The notes beneath the pieces were generated by a model. That model searched no databases. It was given only the letters and a program-made list of their open reading frames with translations, and had not been told where the DNA came from. The translations under genes were made by a program, and so were the position numbers. A DNA stretch of 64,000 nt from DYEP01 sp040755615 (GTDB taxonomy: Bacteria > Bacillota > Sulfobacillia > DUSP01 > DYEP01): the NCBI GenBank assembly GCA_040755615.1, contig JBFMAL010000009.1, positions 6,538-70,537 of the forward strand, written 5' to 3'. Positions 1 to 7,975 of the stretch are shown in pieces (the stretch's first letter is position 1; each line of letters begins with the position of its first letter).

Positions 1-510
1 TCCAACGTGCTGGTCACGTCCCGGCTCTGGCGCGAGGTAGTGGACAGGCTCGCCCTGGAGTACCCGGACGTGCAGGTAGAGCACCAGCTGGTGGACACCG
101 CCGCCATGTTCATGGTGAGGCGGCCGGGGAAGTATGACGTGTTGGTCACGTCCAACATGTTCGGCGACATCCTGAGCGACCTCGGCGGGGCGCTGGTAGG
201 GTCGCTTGGACTTCTGCCGTCGGCAAGCCTTGCGGAGGGGCGCTTTGGATTGTACGAGCCCGTCCACGGGTCTGCGCCTGATATCGCAGGCCGGGGCGTG
301 GCAAACCCCGTCGGAGCTATCCTTTCAGCAGCAATGCTCATCGAATACACCCTGGGCGAAGTAGCCGTAGCTCGCGAAGTGGAACGCGCGGTGGAAGAAA
401 CGCTCAAGAGATTTCGCACGCCGGATATCGCCGCAGCGGGCACCTCGTTGGTCAGTACAGCGGAATTCGGAGATCGCGTCACGGAAACCATAGTTGGAGG
501 AGGAGTCTAA
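1..510 (+). CDS. leuB: 3-isopropylmalate dehydrogenase, C-terminal part (cut by window edge)
   Basis: The reading frame is open from base 1 to a TAA at 508-510, giving the last ~169 residues of an isocitrate/isopropylmalate dehydrogenase. Visible family signatures are the MFGDILSD metal/substrate loop, the GSLGLLPSASL stretch and the EPVHGSAPDIAG nucleotide-binding motif. LeuB oxidises and decarboxylates 3-isopropylmalate in leucine synthesis. The LPSASL and VTSRLWREVV segments favour LeuB over NAD-isocitrate dehydrogenase, and the aminotransferase gene that follows directly supports a branched-chain amino acid operon. The start lies outside the window. Confidence 0.85.
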   Translation, partial: SNVLVTSRLWREVVDRLALEYPDVQVEHQLVDTAAMFMVRRPGKYDVLVTSNMFGDILSDLGGALVGSLGLLPSASLAEGRFGLYEPVHGSAPDIAGRGVANPVGAILSAAMLIEYTLGEVAVAREVERAVEETLKRFRTPDIAAAGTSLVSTAEFGDRVTETIVGGGV

Positions 511-1413
511 ATGGGCAGGACAGTCTACATTGACGGCAGGTTCGTACCCGAGGAGGAAGCGAAAGTATCTGTGTTTGACCACGGCTACCTGTACGGGGAC
601 GGAGTCTTCGAGGGTATCCGCGCCTACAACGGCCGCGTGTTCAAACTCACCGAACACGTGGACAGGCTCTACGACTCGGCCAAGGCGATCATGCTCACCA
701 TCCCGATGAGCAAGGCGGAGATGGAAGAGACAGTACTGGAGACGCTCAGGCGGAACGGTCTCACCGACGCCTACATCAGGCTCGTAGTGTCCCGCGGCAG
801 GGGCGACTTGGGTCTTGATCCGAGAAAGTGCCCGTCTGCCACCGTGGTGTGCATCGTCGACAAGATCGTGCTGTTCCCGAAGGAACTGTACGATCGGGGC
901 ATTAAGGTGATGACCGTAGCCACGCGCAGGAACAACGTGGACTCCCTGAGCCCGCGGATCAAGTCGCTCAACTACCTGAATAACATACTCGCCAAGATCG
1001 AAGCGAACCTGATAGGGTGCCCGGAGGTCATCATGCTGAACTCCGAGGGCTACGTGGTGGAAGGCACAGGCGACAACATCTTCATCGTGAAGGGCAGAAA
1101 GGTCATCACCCCGCCGACCCACGTGGGTATCCTCGAGGGCATTACGCGCGCCACTGTCATGCAAATGGCAGAAGAAGCGGGTTATGAGGTGCGAGAGGAA
1201 GTGTTCACGAGGCATGATGTCTACACAGCAGACGAGTGCTTTCTAACAGGTACGGCAGCCGAGCTGATCCCCTGCATCGAGGCAGACGGCCGCACCATCG
1301 GGTCGGGTGCTCCCGGGCCTGTCACAAAATCGCTGATGAACGCATTCAGAAAACTCACCCATGAGACCGGCACCCCGATCTACTGCAAAACACCGGAAGC
1401 GGCGGCGATATAG
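511..1413 (+). CDS. ilvE: Branched-chain amino acid aminotransferase
   Basis: A 300-residue class IV PLP aminotransferase, normal length for IlvE. It transfers amino groups between glutamate and the 2-oxo acids of leucine, isoleucine and valine. Visible features are FDHGYLYGDGVFEGIRAYNG near the N terminus, the probable PLP lysine at residue 151 in RIKSLNYLN, and the VVEGTGDNIF and FLTGTAAE segments that line the cofactor phosphate pocket. The ATG follows the leuB stop codon with no gap and is preceded by GGAGGAG, so the two genes are probably co-translated. D-amino-acid transaminase belongs to the same fold but the neighbour makes IlvE more likely. Confidence 0.9.
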   Translation: MGRTVYIDGRFVPEEEAKVSVFDHGYLYGDGVFEGIRAYNGRVFKLTEHVDRLYDSAKAIMLTIPMSKAEMEETVLETLRRNGLTDAYIRLVVSRGRGDLGLDPRKCPSATVVCIVDKIVLFPKELYDRGIKVMTVATRRNNVDSLSPRIKSLNYLNNILAKIEANLIGCPEVIMLNSEGYVVEGTGDNIFIVKGRKVITPPTHVGILEGITRATVMQMAEEAGYEVREEVFTRHDVYTADECFLTGTAAELIPCIEADGRTIGSGAPGPVTKSLMNAFRKLTHETGTPIYCKTPEAAAI

Positions 1414-1450
1414 ATGGACGCCTGGATAGACGCAGTCGGCGGCATTAAGA

Positions 1451-1490
1451 GGCCGTGCAGGCACCATGCTGTGGCAGCGCTTGCACGGCC
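1451..1490 (+). terminator. Inverted repeat after ilvE, possible terminator
   Basis: GGCCGTGCA at 1451-1459 is perfectly complementary to TGCACGGCC at 1482-1490, with a 22-base loop. It lies between the convergent ilvE and hsp20 genes. There is no clean T run after it (only a later GGTTTTC), so it may terminate poorly or act from both sides. Confidence 0.4.
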
Positions 1491-1505
1491 CGCCTTACCT
1501 GGTTT

Positions 1506-1991
1506 TCAGTGCCGGGGCTGGTTTCCGTCGTCGTCCCTGATCTCGAGCTTTCGCCCCGCGCCTCCGGGAATTGCTTTGGGCATCCTCACCTCTAGCACAC
1601 CGCGCCGATAACGCGCCTCGGCCTTGTCGGGCTGGATTGGCGCAGGCAGCGGTATGCTTCGGAAGAAACGTCCAAGCCGCCTTTCGGTGTAACGCCTGCC
1701 CTCGCGCACCGTGTCCTCATCGTACCTCGTCTCCCCCTTGATTCGGACCTCCCTGTCGTAGATCCGGAGATCCAGGTCTCCCGGGGATACACCGGGGATC
1801 TCAGCAAACACCACCACCTCGTCATCGGTCTCGTGTACGTCCACGCTGGGCCCTGCGTCAAATCCCCTCCTGTAAATGCGCTCAAACAGCGGATCGTCGA
1901 ACATCCCCGGTATGAGCGTCCACGGGAACAGGGCGAGCGGGTTCGCGTACCGGTGTACCGGCAACTCACGCTCGTCTCGCTCGTCTCGCAT
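1506..1991 (-). CDS. Hsp20 family small heat-shock protein
   Basis: A 161-residue protein with an alpha-crystallin domain: SVDVHETDDEVVVFAEIPGV opens the beta-sandwich, IKGETRYDED and YTERRLGRFFRSIPLP form the middle, and GVLEVRMPK is the characteristic end. Small heat-shock proteins are ATP-independent cytoplasmic holdases. The frame is open further upstream, but the ATG at 1991 has GGAGGTG seven bases before it and begins the usual short charged N terminus, so that start is chosen. It is a single gene convergent with ilvE and downstream of the succinyl-CoA synthetase genes. Confidence 0.88.
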   Translation of the reverse strand: MRDERDERELPVHRYANPLALFPWTLIPGMFDDPLFERIYRRGFDAGPSVDVHETDDEVVVFAEIPGVSPGDLDLRIYDREVRIKGETRYDEDTVREGRRYTERRLGRFFRSIPLPAPIQPDKAEARYRRGVLEVRMPKAIPGGAGRKLEIRDDDGNQPRH

Positions 1992-2057
1992 GTGCTCACC
2001 TCCCCAAGAACAGTGGTTTCGGAGCTTAGATTCTCCAGAGCCCTGGGGAAGTATAAG

Positions 2058-2074
2058 GCCCGCCTGTGGCGGGC
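2058..2074 (-). terminator. Hairpin downstream of sucD
   Basis: A perfect seven-base-pair stem, GCCCGCC/GGCGGGC with a three-base loop, lies 15 bases after the sucD stop. On the minus strand it is followed by CTTATACTTCC, a weak T-rich tail. It is placed where the long energy operon would end. Confidence 0.5.
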
Positions 2075-2088
2075 TACTCGGATCCTGT

Positions 2089-2958
2089 TTATCTCCCAAG
2101 CGCTTCTTTGATTAAGGCCGGCACCTCCCAGGGCAGCTGCGCGATGCGCGCCCCTCCGGCTTCCAGTGCTTTTACTTTGCTTTCAAAAGTGCCCCTGCCC
2201 CGTTCGATGATGGCGCCTGCGTGCCCCATGCGCTTTCCTGGTGGCGCGCTCTTGCCCGCAAGGTAAGCCACTACGGGCTTGTTCATGCCCTTGATCAGCT
2301 CGGCAGCTTCTTCCTCCTGTGTGCCGCCGATCTCGCCCACCAGCACGCACGCCTCCGTATCCGGGTCCTTTGCGAACTGCTTTAAAATACTGACAAAACT
2401 CTGGCCCACCACCCGGTCTCCGCCCAGTCCCACAACGGTGGACTGGCCAAGGCCTGCCCTGGTGAGCGACTGCGCCACCTCGTAGCTCAGGGTGCCCGAG
2501 CGGGCAGCAATACCGACGCATCCCGCAGCATATATCTGGTTCGGCATGATCCCGATCTTGCACTTGCCTGGGCTTATGATACCGAACGTGTTGGGCCCGA
2601 TTACGGTCGTACCCTTCTCTTTCGCAAACGCCATGATGTCCAGCGTGTCGTGTACAGGTATGTGCTCGGTGATAATCACCACCACAGCGACGCCCGCGTC
2701 TATCGCCTCAAACGCCGCGTCCTTCGCAAACCGGGCGGGCACGAACAGGACTGACGCGTTGGCGCCGTGCTTTTCCACTGCGTCCTCTACAGTATCATAC
2801 ACCGGCAGCCCGTGCACTTCCTGCCCGCTTTTGCCCGGAGAGACACCGGCGACCACCCGGGACCCGTAAGCCAGCATCTGGGCGGCGTGGAACGCTCCCT
2901 GGTTGCCAGTGATGCCCTGAACCACCACCTTGGTCTTTTCGTTGATTATAATGGCCAC
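2089..2958 (-). CDS. sucD: Succinyl-CoA synthetase, alpha subunit
   Basis: A 289-residue CoA-binding ligase subunit. It has the N-terminal CoA-binding Rossmann fold (VVVQGITGNQGAFH), GPNTFGIISPG, and the phosphohistidine motif GHAGAI with His246, the same number as in the E. coli enzyme. With SucC it interconverts succinyl-CoA and succinate with formation of ATP or GTP. An in-frame GTG at 2964 overlaps the sucC stop, but the GTG at 2958 has the better spacing from GGAGGA and gives the family-typical MAIIINEKTK start. It probably provides the substrate-level phosphorylation step next to the fumarate reductase genes. Confidence 0.93.
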   Translation of the reverse strand: MAIIINEKTKVVVQGITGNQGAFHAAQMLAYGSRVVAGVSPGKSGQEVHGLPVYDTVEDAVEKHGANASVLFVPARFAKDAAFEAIDAGVAVVVIITEHIPVHDTLDIMAFAKEKGTTVIGPNTFGIISPGKCKIGIMPNQIYAAGCVGIAARSGTLSYEVAQSLTRAGLGQSTVVGLGGDRVVGQSFVSILKQFAKDPDTEACVLVGEIGGTQEEEAAELIKGMNKPVVAYLAGKSAPPGKRMGHAGAIIERGRGTFESKVKALEAGGARIAQLPWEVPALIKEALGR

Positions 2959-2960
2959 TG

Positions 2961-4076
2961 TCACTCTCCTCCTCCGCGGGCAAGTGCAACAACCCTGGAC
3001 GCCGCCTCATCCATCGTCTTGTAAGCGGGGAAACCGTGCTCGGATAGCAGCCGCACCCCTTCTTCCTCGTTTGTACCCACGAGCCTTATCACTACCGGCA
3101 CCGGTATGCCCCTTTGCTCCTTGACCATGATGAGGGCTCTAGCCACGTCATCGCAGCGGGTGATTCCACCGAAAATGTTGATCAGGATCGCCTTTGGATT
3201 CGTCTCAAGCAGTACTTCGATGGCCCGGGCCGTGGGCTCCACCGAAGCGCCTCCACCGGCATCGAGGAAGTTGGCGGGGCGCCCGCCGTAGTGCTGCAGG
3301 ATGTCTAGCGTGGCCATGGCCATGCCTGCCCCGTTGGCCATGACGGCAATATCACCATCCAGCTCCACGTAGGAAAGGCCCATTTTTCTGACGCGCAGCT
3401 CGATCTCGGTGCCCTCCTCGATGACCGGCACGCCCTCTTGCCGGAACAGCGCTTCGTCATCAATGTTCAGCCTGCCGTCTGCGGCCACCACCCGGTCGCC
3501 GGATATCACCAGCGGGTTGATCTCGGTGAGCTCTGCGTCGTACTGCTTGAACACACCGTACAGCTTGACCAGGATGTCGGCGACCTTCGACGCGTGCGGC
3601 CCCTGCAGTCCCATCCTCCTTACTATCTGCCTCGCCTTGTAGGCCCCAAGTCCCCAGCTGGGGTGCAGGTTCACCTTTACAATATCCTTAACCGGAACCT
3701 CCTCGATGTCCATACCCCCGCGGGCGGATGCGATACAAAGCGGTGCCCGGTTTCCCGCATCCACAGTGAGCCCGAGATATAGTTCGGCATCGATGCTCAG
3801 CCGCTCTTCAACAAGGATTGTGTCTACACGTAAACCGCGGATTTCGGTACCAAGGAGTCTTTCCGCGGCCGCTTTGGCCTCCTCAGGTGTGGACGCAAAC
3901 GCGATGCCCCCGGCCTTTCCGCGTCCCCCGGCAAGCACCTGGGCCTTGAGCGCCACCGCTCCCAGTGCCCGGGCAGCTGACTCCGCCTCCTCAGCAGTCC
4001 TCGCCACCATGCCCTTTGGCACCGGGATACCGGCTTTCGACATGATCTCCTTGGCCAGGTATTCGTAAAGCTTCAA
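2961..4076 (-). CDS. sucC: Succinyl-CoA synthetase, beta subunit
   Basis: A 371-residue protein with an N-terminal ATP-grasp fold (KLYEYLAKEI, VLAGGRGKAGGI) and a C-terminal ligase-CoA domain (NIFGGITRCDDVA, VIRLVGTNEEEG). These are standard SucC signatures. The start is TTG at 4076, preceded by GAGGTG at seven bases. It ends just before or overlapping the sucD start, so the two subunits are coupled. Propionyl- or malate-CoA ligase beta subunits are similar; the surrounding fumarate, malate and succinate genes favour succinate. Confidence 0.93.
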   Translation of the reverse strand: MKLYEYLAKEIMSKAGIPVPKGMVARTAEEAESAARALGAVALKAQVLAGGRGKAGGIAFASTPEEAKAAAERLLGTEIRGLRVDTILVEERLSIDAELYLGLTVDAGNRAPLCIASARGGMDIEEVPVKDIVKVNLHPSWGLGAYKARQIVRRMGLQGPHASKVADILVKLYGVFKQYDAELTEINPLVISGDRVVAADGRLNIDDEALFRQEGVPVIEEGTEIELRVRKMGLSYVELDGDIAVMANGAGMAMATLDILQHYGGRPANFLDAGGGASVEPTARAIEVLLETNPKAILINIFGGITRCDDVARALIMVKEQRGIPVPVVIRLVGTNEEEGVRLLSEHGFPAYKTMDEAASRVVALARGGGE

Positions 4077-4082
4077 TACACG

Positions 4083-5690
4083 TCACCTCGCAAGTGGCTT
4101 CCGCGTGTAATCGGGAAGGAGCATGGGCGACATCCTGTCAGTAACAATGCCCTCGGCTTCCAGCTCGGCATGGTACTTCTTCACGTGTTCAAGCGTGAGC
4201 CTGCCGGGCTTTACCGTCCGGGCGTGTTCTGCAGCGGCAGATCCCGCCCTCTTTCCGAAGACCAGGATATCAAGAAGGGAGTTACCCATGAGCCTGTTTC
4301 TGCCGTGAACTCCGCCAGAGGTCTCTCCCGCCACAAAAAGGCCCGGGATCCGCGTCTCTCCCCTGTCATTTATGTCCACCCCGCCGTTCTGGTAGTGAAG
4401 CGTTGGGTAGACCAGCACCGGTTGCGCGCTCATATCTATACCGAACCTCTTAAACTGTCTGAACATGGCGGGGAGCTCGCGCTGCACGGTGCCGCTGCCG
4501 TGTATCAGGTCTATCATGGGAGAATCAAGCCATACCCCCATCTGGCCCGTTGAGGTGGTCCACCCCTTCTTCCGCTCGGTGCATTCCCGGATGATAGCGG
4601 AGGATACGGCATCCCTCGTCTCAAGCGGATATATAAATTGCTCTCCTTCCATATTCACCAGCTGAGCGCCAAGTCCTCTTACCTTTTCTGTAACAAGCTG
4701 TCCCACGATCTGCTCTGGGAACGCAACGCCGGTGGGGTGGATCTGCGTGGCGTCAAGGTATATGAGGGGTGCTCCCGCGCGGTACGCCATGACGAGCCCG
4801 TCCGCAGTGGCGCCATAATGGTTTGTGGTGGGAAAGCCCGCTACGTGGAGCCGACCGAACCCGCCAGTAGCCAGGATCACGCACCTGGCCCTCGCCACGT
4901 GGTACTCCCCTGTCTCAAGGTTCATAAGCACCGCGCCAGCGCACTTGCCCTCGTCGTCCAGCACCAGCTCGACGGCGGGCGAAAACTCGATGGTGACAAT
5001 GCCCAGGTTCCGGGCCTCGTCCCTCAGTGTGCGCATGATCTCAGCGCCCGTGTAGTCCCGCGCGTAGTGCATCCTCTTTCTGCAGGTGCCGCCGCCGTGG
5101 ATGGTCATCAGGGTGCCGTCAGAGTCCTTGCTGAACATACAGCCGAGCTCGCAGAGCCAGTCGATGACCAGCGGCGCGTCGTGTACCAGGGCGCGCACCA
5201 GGTCTGGCTTGTTCACAAAACCGCCCCCGCCCATCACGTCAAGATAATGGAGCATCGGCGAGTCGTTCGACTTGGTCGCAGCTTGGATGCCTCCCTGTGC
5301 CATCATGGTATTGGCGTCACCAAGCCTCAGCTTGGTCACCTGGAGCACCCGTGCTCCTGCTAGGCTCGCCACGATTGCAGCGGACGTGCCCGCGCCGCCT
5401 CCGCCCACGACCAGTACGTCTACGTCGTAGCTCACCTGGTCAAGCGGCACTGCGTCCGGGTCAAGCCTGCTTCTTGCCTCAAGCAAGTCCGCGAGCTCGT
5501 GCGGCACCTTTTCGCCCTTGCTCGGGCCAATCCGTATCGCCCTCATGGTATCTGGCCGGAAATCCGGGTGAAAGCCTTTGAGGAGGGCGTCTTTTTCCCC
5601 GGGAGTAAGCCTCGGGTATGTCTCAGTCATCCTTTTCGCCCGGGTCTTCTCTACGAGTTTGATCGATTCGAGCATACCGGCATTGTACAT
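4083..5690 (-). CDS. Soluble fumarate reductase / succinate dehydrogenase flavoprotein (TfrA-like)
   Basis: A 535-residue FAD flavoprotein of the SdhA/FrdA/TfrA/NadB superfamily. The dinucleotide fold VVGGGGAGTSAA is preceded by an extra ~90-residue N-terminal segment. The active-site blocks are present: HGGGTCRKRMHYARD, DATQIHPTG and GGVHGRNRLMGNSLLD. The His that holds FAD covalently in SdhA/FrdA is Asn here (DANTMMAQGG), so FAD should be non-covalent, as in L-aspartate oxidase. No membrane anchor gene is nearby; the partner is the iron-sulfur protein next door. Start choice: the ATG at 5690 has GGGAGGG at seven bases, while the ATG at 5696 abuts it. It could instead be an aspartate oxidase, but no other nad gene is near. 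Confidence 0.8.
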   Translation of the reverse strand: MYNAGMLESIKLVEKTRAKRMTETYPRLTPGEKDALLKGFHPDFRPDTMRAIRIGPSKGEKVPHELADLLEARSRLDPDAVPLDQVSYDVDVLVVGGGGAGTSAAIVASLAGARVLQVTKLRLGDANTMMAQGGIQAATKSNDSPMLHYLDVMGGGGFVNKPDLVRALVHDAPLVIDWLCELGCMFSKDSDGTLMTIHGGGTCRKRMHYARDYTGAEIMRTLRDEARNLGIVTIEFSPAVELVLDDEGKCAGAVLMNLETGEYHVARARCVILATGGFGRLHVAGFPTTNHYGATADGLVMAYRAGAPLIYLDATQIHPTGVAFPEQIVGQLVTEKVRGLGAQLVNMEGEQFIYPLETRDAVSSAIIRECTERKKGWTTSTGQMGVWLDSPMIDLIHGSGTVQRELPAMFRQFKRFGIDMSAQPVLVYPTLHYQNGGVDINDRGETRIPGLFVAGETSGGVHGRNRLMGNSLLDILVFGKRAGSAAAEHARTVKPGRLTLEHVKKYHAELEAEGIVTDRMSPMLLPDYTRKPLAR

Positions 5691-5702
5691 CGTCATCCCT
5701 CC

Positions 5703-6383
5703 CTACGGCTCTATGTCTCGCGCATCGTACATCGCCTTGAGCTCTTCGGTACTGGTATCGCAAAGCGCATCCAGGTCCCGGTCGAACTCGCCCGCCTTGA
5801 TCCTCGAGACGACGGAGGCCAGATGCTCCGCGGGAGGAGCGATGTACCTCGCATACAGCCTTCTTGCCAGGATCGCCACGTTGTACTGCACGGTCTCAGC
5901 GGGGCAGCGGGACGCGCACAGTCCGCACATGATGCAGTCAAACGACAGGTCCGCAACCTTCTCGATATCACCCCGCATGGCGGCTGCCATGTAATCCATT
6001 ACTTTGAGTTCCTGTGGGCATACCTTGGTGCAGGTGTTGCACCCCAGGCACCTTGAGAGCTCGGGGTAGCTCTTTAGAAGCTGCGCCAGGGTGGGCGCCG
6101 CCTCCCTGATGTCGTACCGGGCCCGGTTTGCGGGGAAAAACGGCAGCTGCGCCAGGTACATGTCGTTTTCCACCACCGTCTGGCAGGCCAGACCCACCTT
6201 TATCCTGTAATCCCCGGGGGTGCGGTAGACCGTACCGCACGCGCCGCAAAAGCCTCCCCTGCAGCCACAGCCCCTGATAAACTTGTAGCCCGCATACTCC
6301 ATGGCCTTCATGATGGTGAGCCCTGCGGGCACCTCGTAGGCCTTGCCCATCACGTGGATTTTCACCATCTCCGGTTCTGCCAA
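5703..6383 (-). CDS. Iron-sulfur subunit of soluble fumarate reductase (TfrB N-half-like)
   Basis: A 226-residue electron-transfer protein. An N-terminal 2Fe-2S domain has Cys39/41, Cys46, Cys49 and Cys67; two 4Fe-4S motifs follow (Cys112, 115, 118, 122 and Cys150, 153, 156, 160). This resembles SdhB/FrdB and the N-terminal half of methanogen thiol:fumarate reductase subunit B. The HdrB-like CCG domain that forms the C-terminal half of methanogen TfrB is absent; separate hdrB genes lie 6-10 kb upstream in the same direction. The start is TTG at 6383 after GGGGG. It is 12 bases upstream of the flavoprotein gene. Confidence 0.8.
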   Translation of the reverse strand: MAEPEMVKIHVMGKAYEVPAGLTIMKAMEYAGYKFIRGCGCRGGFCGACGTVYRTPGDYRIKVGLACQTVVENDMYLAQLPFFPANRARYDIREAAPTLAQLLKSYPELSRCLGCNTCTKVCPQELKVMDYMAAAMRGDIEKVADLSFDCIMCGLCASRCPAETVQYNVAILARRLYARYIAPPAEHLASVVSRIKAGEFDRDLDALCDTSTEELKAMYDARDIEP

Positions 6384-6398
6384 TTCGCTTTCCCCCTT

Positions 6399-7505
6399 TT
6401 ACCTGGGTTCCAATTCTTCTTCTCTGAACGTGGACAACGGCAGAGGATCGTCCAGGCTCCGCCCAGGCACATAGTTCCAGATGGCCTGAATCCGCTCGCT
6501 TGCAGCCGCAAACAGCGTGGCCAAAGGCAAGTCCGCCGGGCAGGCGCTCTCGCACATGCCGCAGTTCACGCAGGATGTGCCCATGTGGTTCAGCCTCGTC
6601 AGATGAAACAGCAGGGTATCTGTGGGCATCTCGATAAGTCCCTTCCGGCTCGCCCACCTGACATAGCTTGAGGACTCGTGGTCGAAGATCCTCCCGTCGA
6701 ACACGCACTCCTTGCAGTAGCAGATAGGGCATGCCCTGCGGCAGTTACCGCATTTTAGGCACATGGCCATCTCGGCCATAAGAGCGGGGAGGTCCGGCAC
6801 CGCCTGCCTCCACTGGGAGAACCGGGTTTTCCTCGCATCCTCTCTGCGCGTGCGGAGTGCCGCCAGCGCCTTGGCTCTCTCGCCCGCCTCGCCCGCAGAA
6901 AGCCCGAGCGCTCCCGCTATTTCATCTGCCAGCTCGTGCTTTATCTCCACTACCAGCTGGTCGGGCGATGTGCCGACAACACCGATGTTCGCGGCGACGT
7001 TGCCTGATACCGCCTCCACGCACACCTCGCACGCGGACCGAACGCCAGAAGCGGCGCCGGACCTCATCGAGGCGACCCAGTCCTCCGAAAGGTCTTTCAG
7101 CCCGGAGCCGGAAAGCCTGGCCCTGAAGACCTCGGGGTCCAGCGTGCCGAGGCAGTCCACTCCAATGAGTAAGAGCCTTGAAAGGTCGACCTGCTTCAGC
7201 TTGACCAATTCGTAGGCCGCCCGTACCTCACAAGGCCTGCACACGGCAGCGATCCGCGCTTTTGGGTCCTTGAACGTCAAGTGCCCGAGTACCTTGGCCT
7301 GGCTGACGAGCACAAGCGGTGCGAAGGGGTCTGGCGCGACCAGTTTTTCGGGGTCGCGGACGAGCGTAGAGACCACGCTTCTGCCGGAGGAGGTTTCCTG
7401 CGGCACCAGGACCAGGTCGACCACGCCGGCTGTGAGGAGCCCGCGAAAGAAACCCCTTACGGTCCCCCAAAAGTCCCCCTGAGTGTTCAAAACAAAGCTC
7501 TTCAT
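6399..7505 (-). CDS. FdhB/FrhB-like iron-sulfur electron-transfer protein
   Basis: A 368-residue protein. The N-terminal part (AAVCRPCEVRAAYELVKL, LLLIGVDCLGT) matches the F420-hydrogenase/formate-dehydrogenase beta family. A C-terminal dicluster region follows, with CLKCGNCRRACPICYCKEC and CVNCGMCESACP. In HdrABC complexes such subunits bind next to MvhD and pass electrons from a soluble donor. The frame is open to 7541, but the ATG at 7505 has GAGGT seven bases before it and is chosen. It is a paralogue of the protein at 23876-24814. Its place between MvhD and the fumarate reductase subunits suggests it links the two; that link is inference. Confidence 0.75.
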   Translation of the reverse strand: MKSFVLNTQGDFWGTVRGFFRGLLTAGVVDLVLVPQETSSGRSVVSTLVRDPEKLVAPDPFAPLVLVSQAKVLGHLTFKDPKARIAAVCRPCEVRAAYELVKLKQVDLSRLLLIGVDCLGTLDPEVFRARLSGSGLKDLSEDWVASMRSGAASGVRSACEVCVEAVSGNVAANIGVVGTSPDQLVVEIKHELADEIAGALGLSAGEAGERAKALAALRTRREDARKTRFSQWRQAVPDLPALMAEMAMCLKCGNCRRACPICYCKECVFDGRIFDHESSSYVRWASRKGLIEMPTDTLLFHLTRLNHMGTSCVNCGMCESACPADLPLATLFAAASERIQAIWNYVPGRSLDDPLPLSTFREEELEPR

Positions 7506-7528
7506 GGTGTCTACCTCGCTTTGAGCCA

Positions 7529-7975
7529 TCAGATTTCCCACTGTGCCTTCATGGGATTGGGGCCAAGTTGCTTGAGAGTTGCCACCATCTTTGTCACCGT
7601 ATCCGCGAACAGCTTGCCTTCGCTGGCCGAGATAAACCGGAACCAGACCCGGTCCCCGGGAATGCCGAACTGCGAAAGCACGTTCTTGGCAATGGCCACA
7701 CGGCGTCGTGCCTTGTAGTTACCGTTGACGTAATGGCAGTCTCCCGCGTGGCACCCGCCCACCAGCACCCCGTCGGCGCCTTCCAGTATGGGTTTTATGA
7801 TGTACAGGGGATCGACCGACCCGCTGCACATCACCCTGATCACCCTGATGTTGGGCGGGTACTGGATCCGGGAGGTACCCGCAAGGTCCGCGCCTGTGTA
7901 GGTACACCAGTTGCACAGAAGGGCGATAATCTTCGGCTCAAAATCTGAAGCTGTCTTTTGTGCCGGAACGCTCAT
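7529..7975 (-). CDS. mvhD: MvhD-type 2Fe-2S electron-transfer subunit
   Basis: A 148-residue protein with the MvhD/FlpD fold: IIALLCNWCTYTGAD (Cys21, Cys24), RVMCSGSVDP (Cys50) and VGGCHAGDCHY (Cys75, Cys80). These cysteines ligate the 2Fe-2S cluster that hands electrons to HdrA in bifurcating complexes. It overlaps the stop of the giant HdrA gene by four bases and has a strong GGAGGTG before its ATG, so the two are likely made together. It is one of three MvhD paralogues in the window. Confidence 0.9.
   Translation of the reverse strand: MSVPAQKTASDFEPKIIALLCNWCTYTGADLAGTSRIQYPPNIRVIRVMCSGSVDPLYIIKPILEGADGVLVGGCHAGDCHYVNGNYKARRRVAIAKNVLSQFGIPGDRVWFRFISASEGKLFADTVTKMVATLKQLGPNPMKAQWEI

Noticed and set aside
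325..1215. A 296-codon open frame on the minus strand opposite leuB/ilvE
   Set aside because: It is a shadow of ilvE; the product is His/Val/Arg-rich with no family pattern and no ribosome-binding site.
4638..5363. A 241-codon plus-strand frame inside the TfrA-like gene
   Set aside because: Antisense shadow; the minus strand encodes conserved flavoprotein motifs over the same bases.
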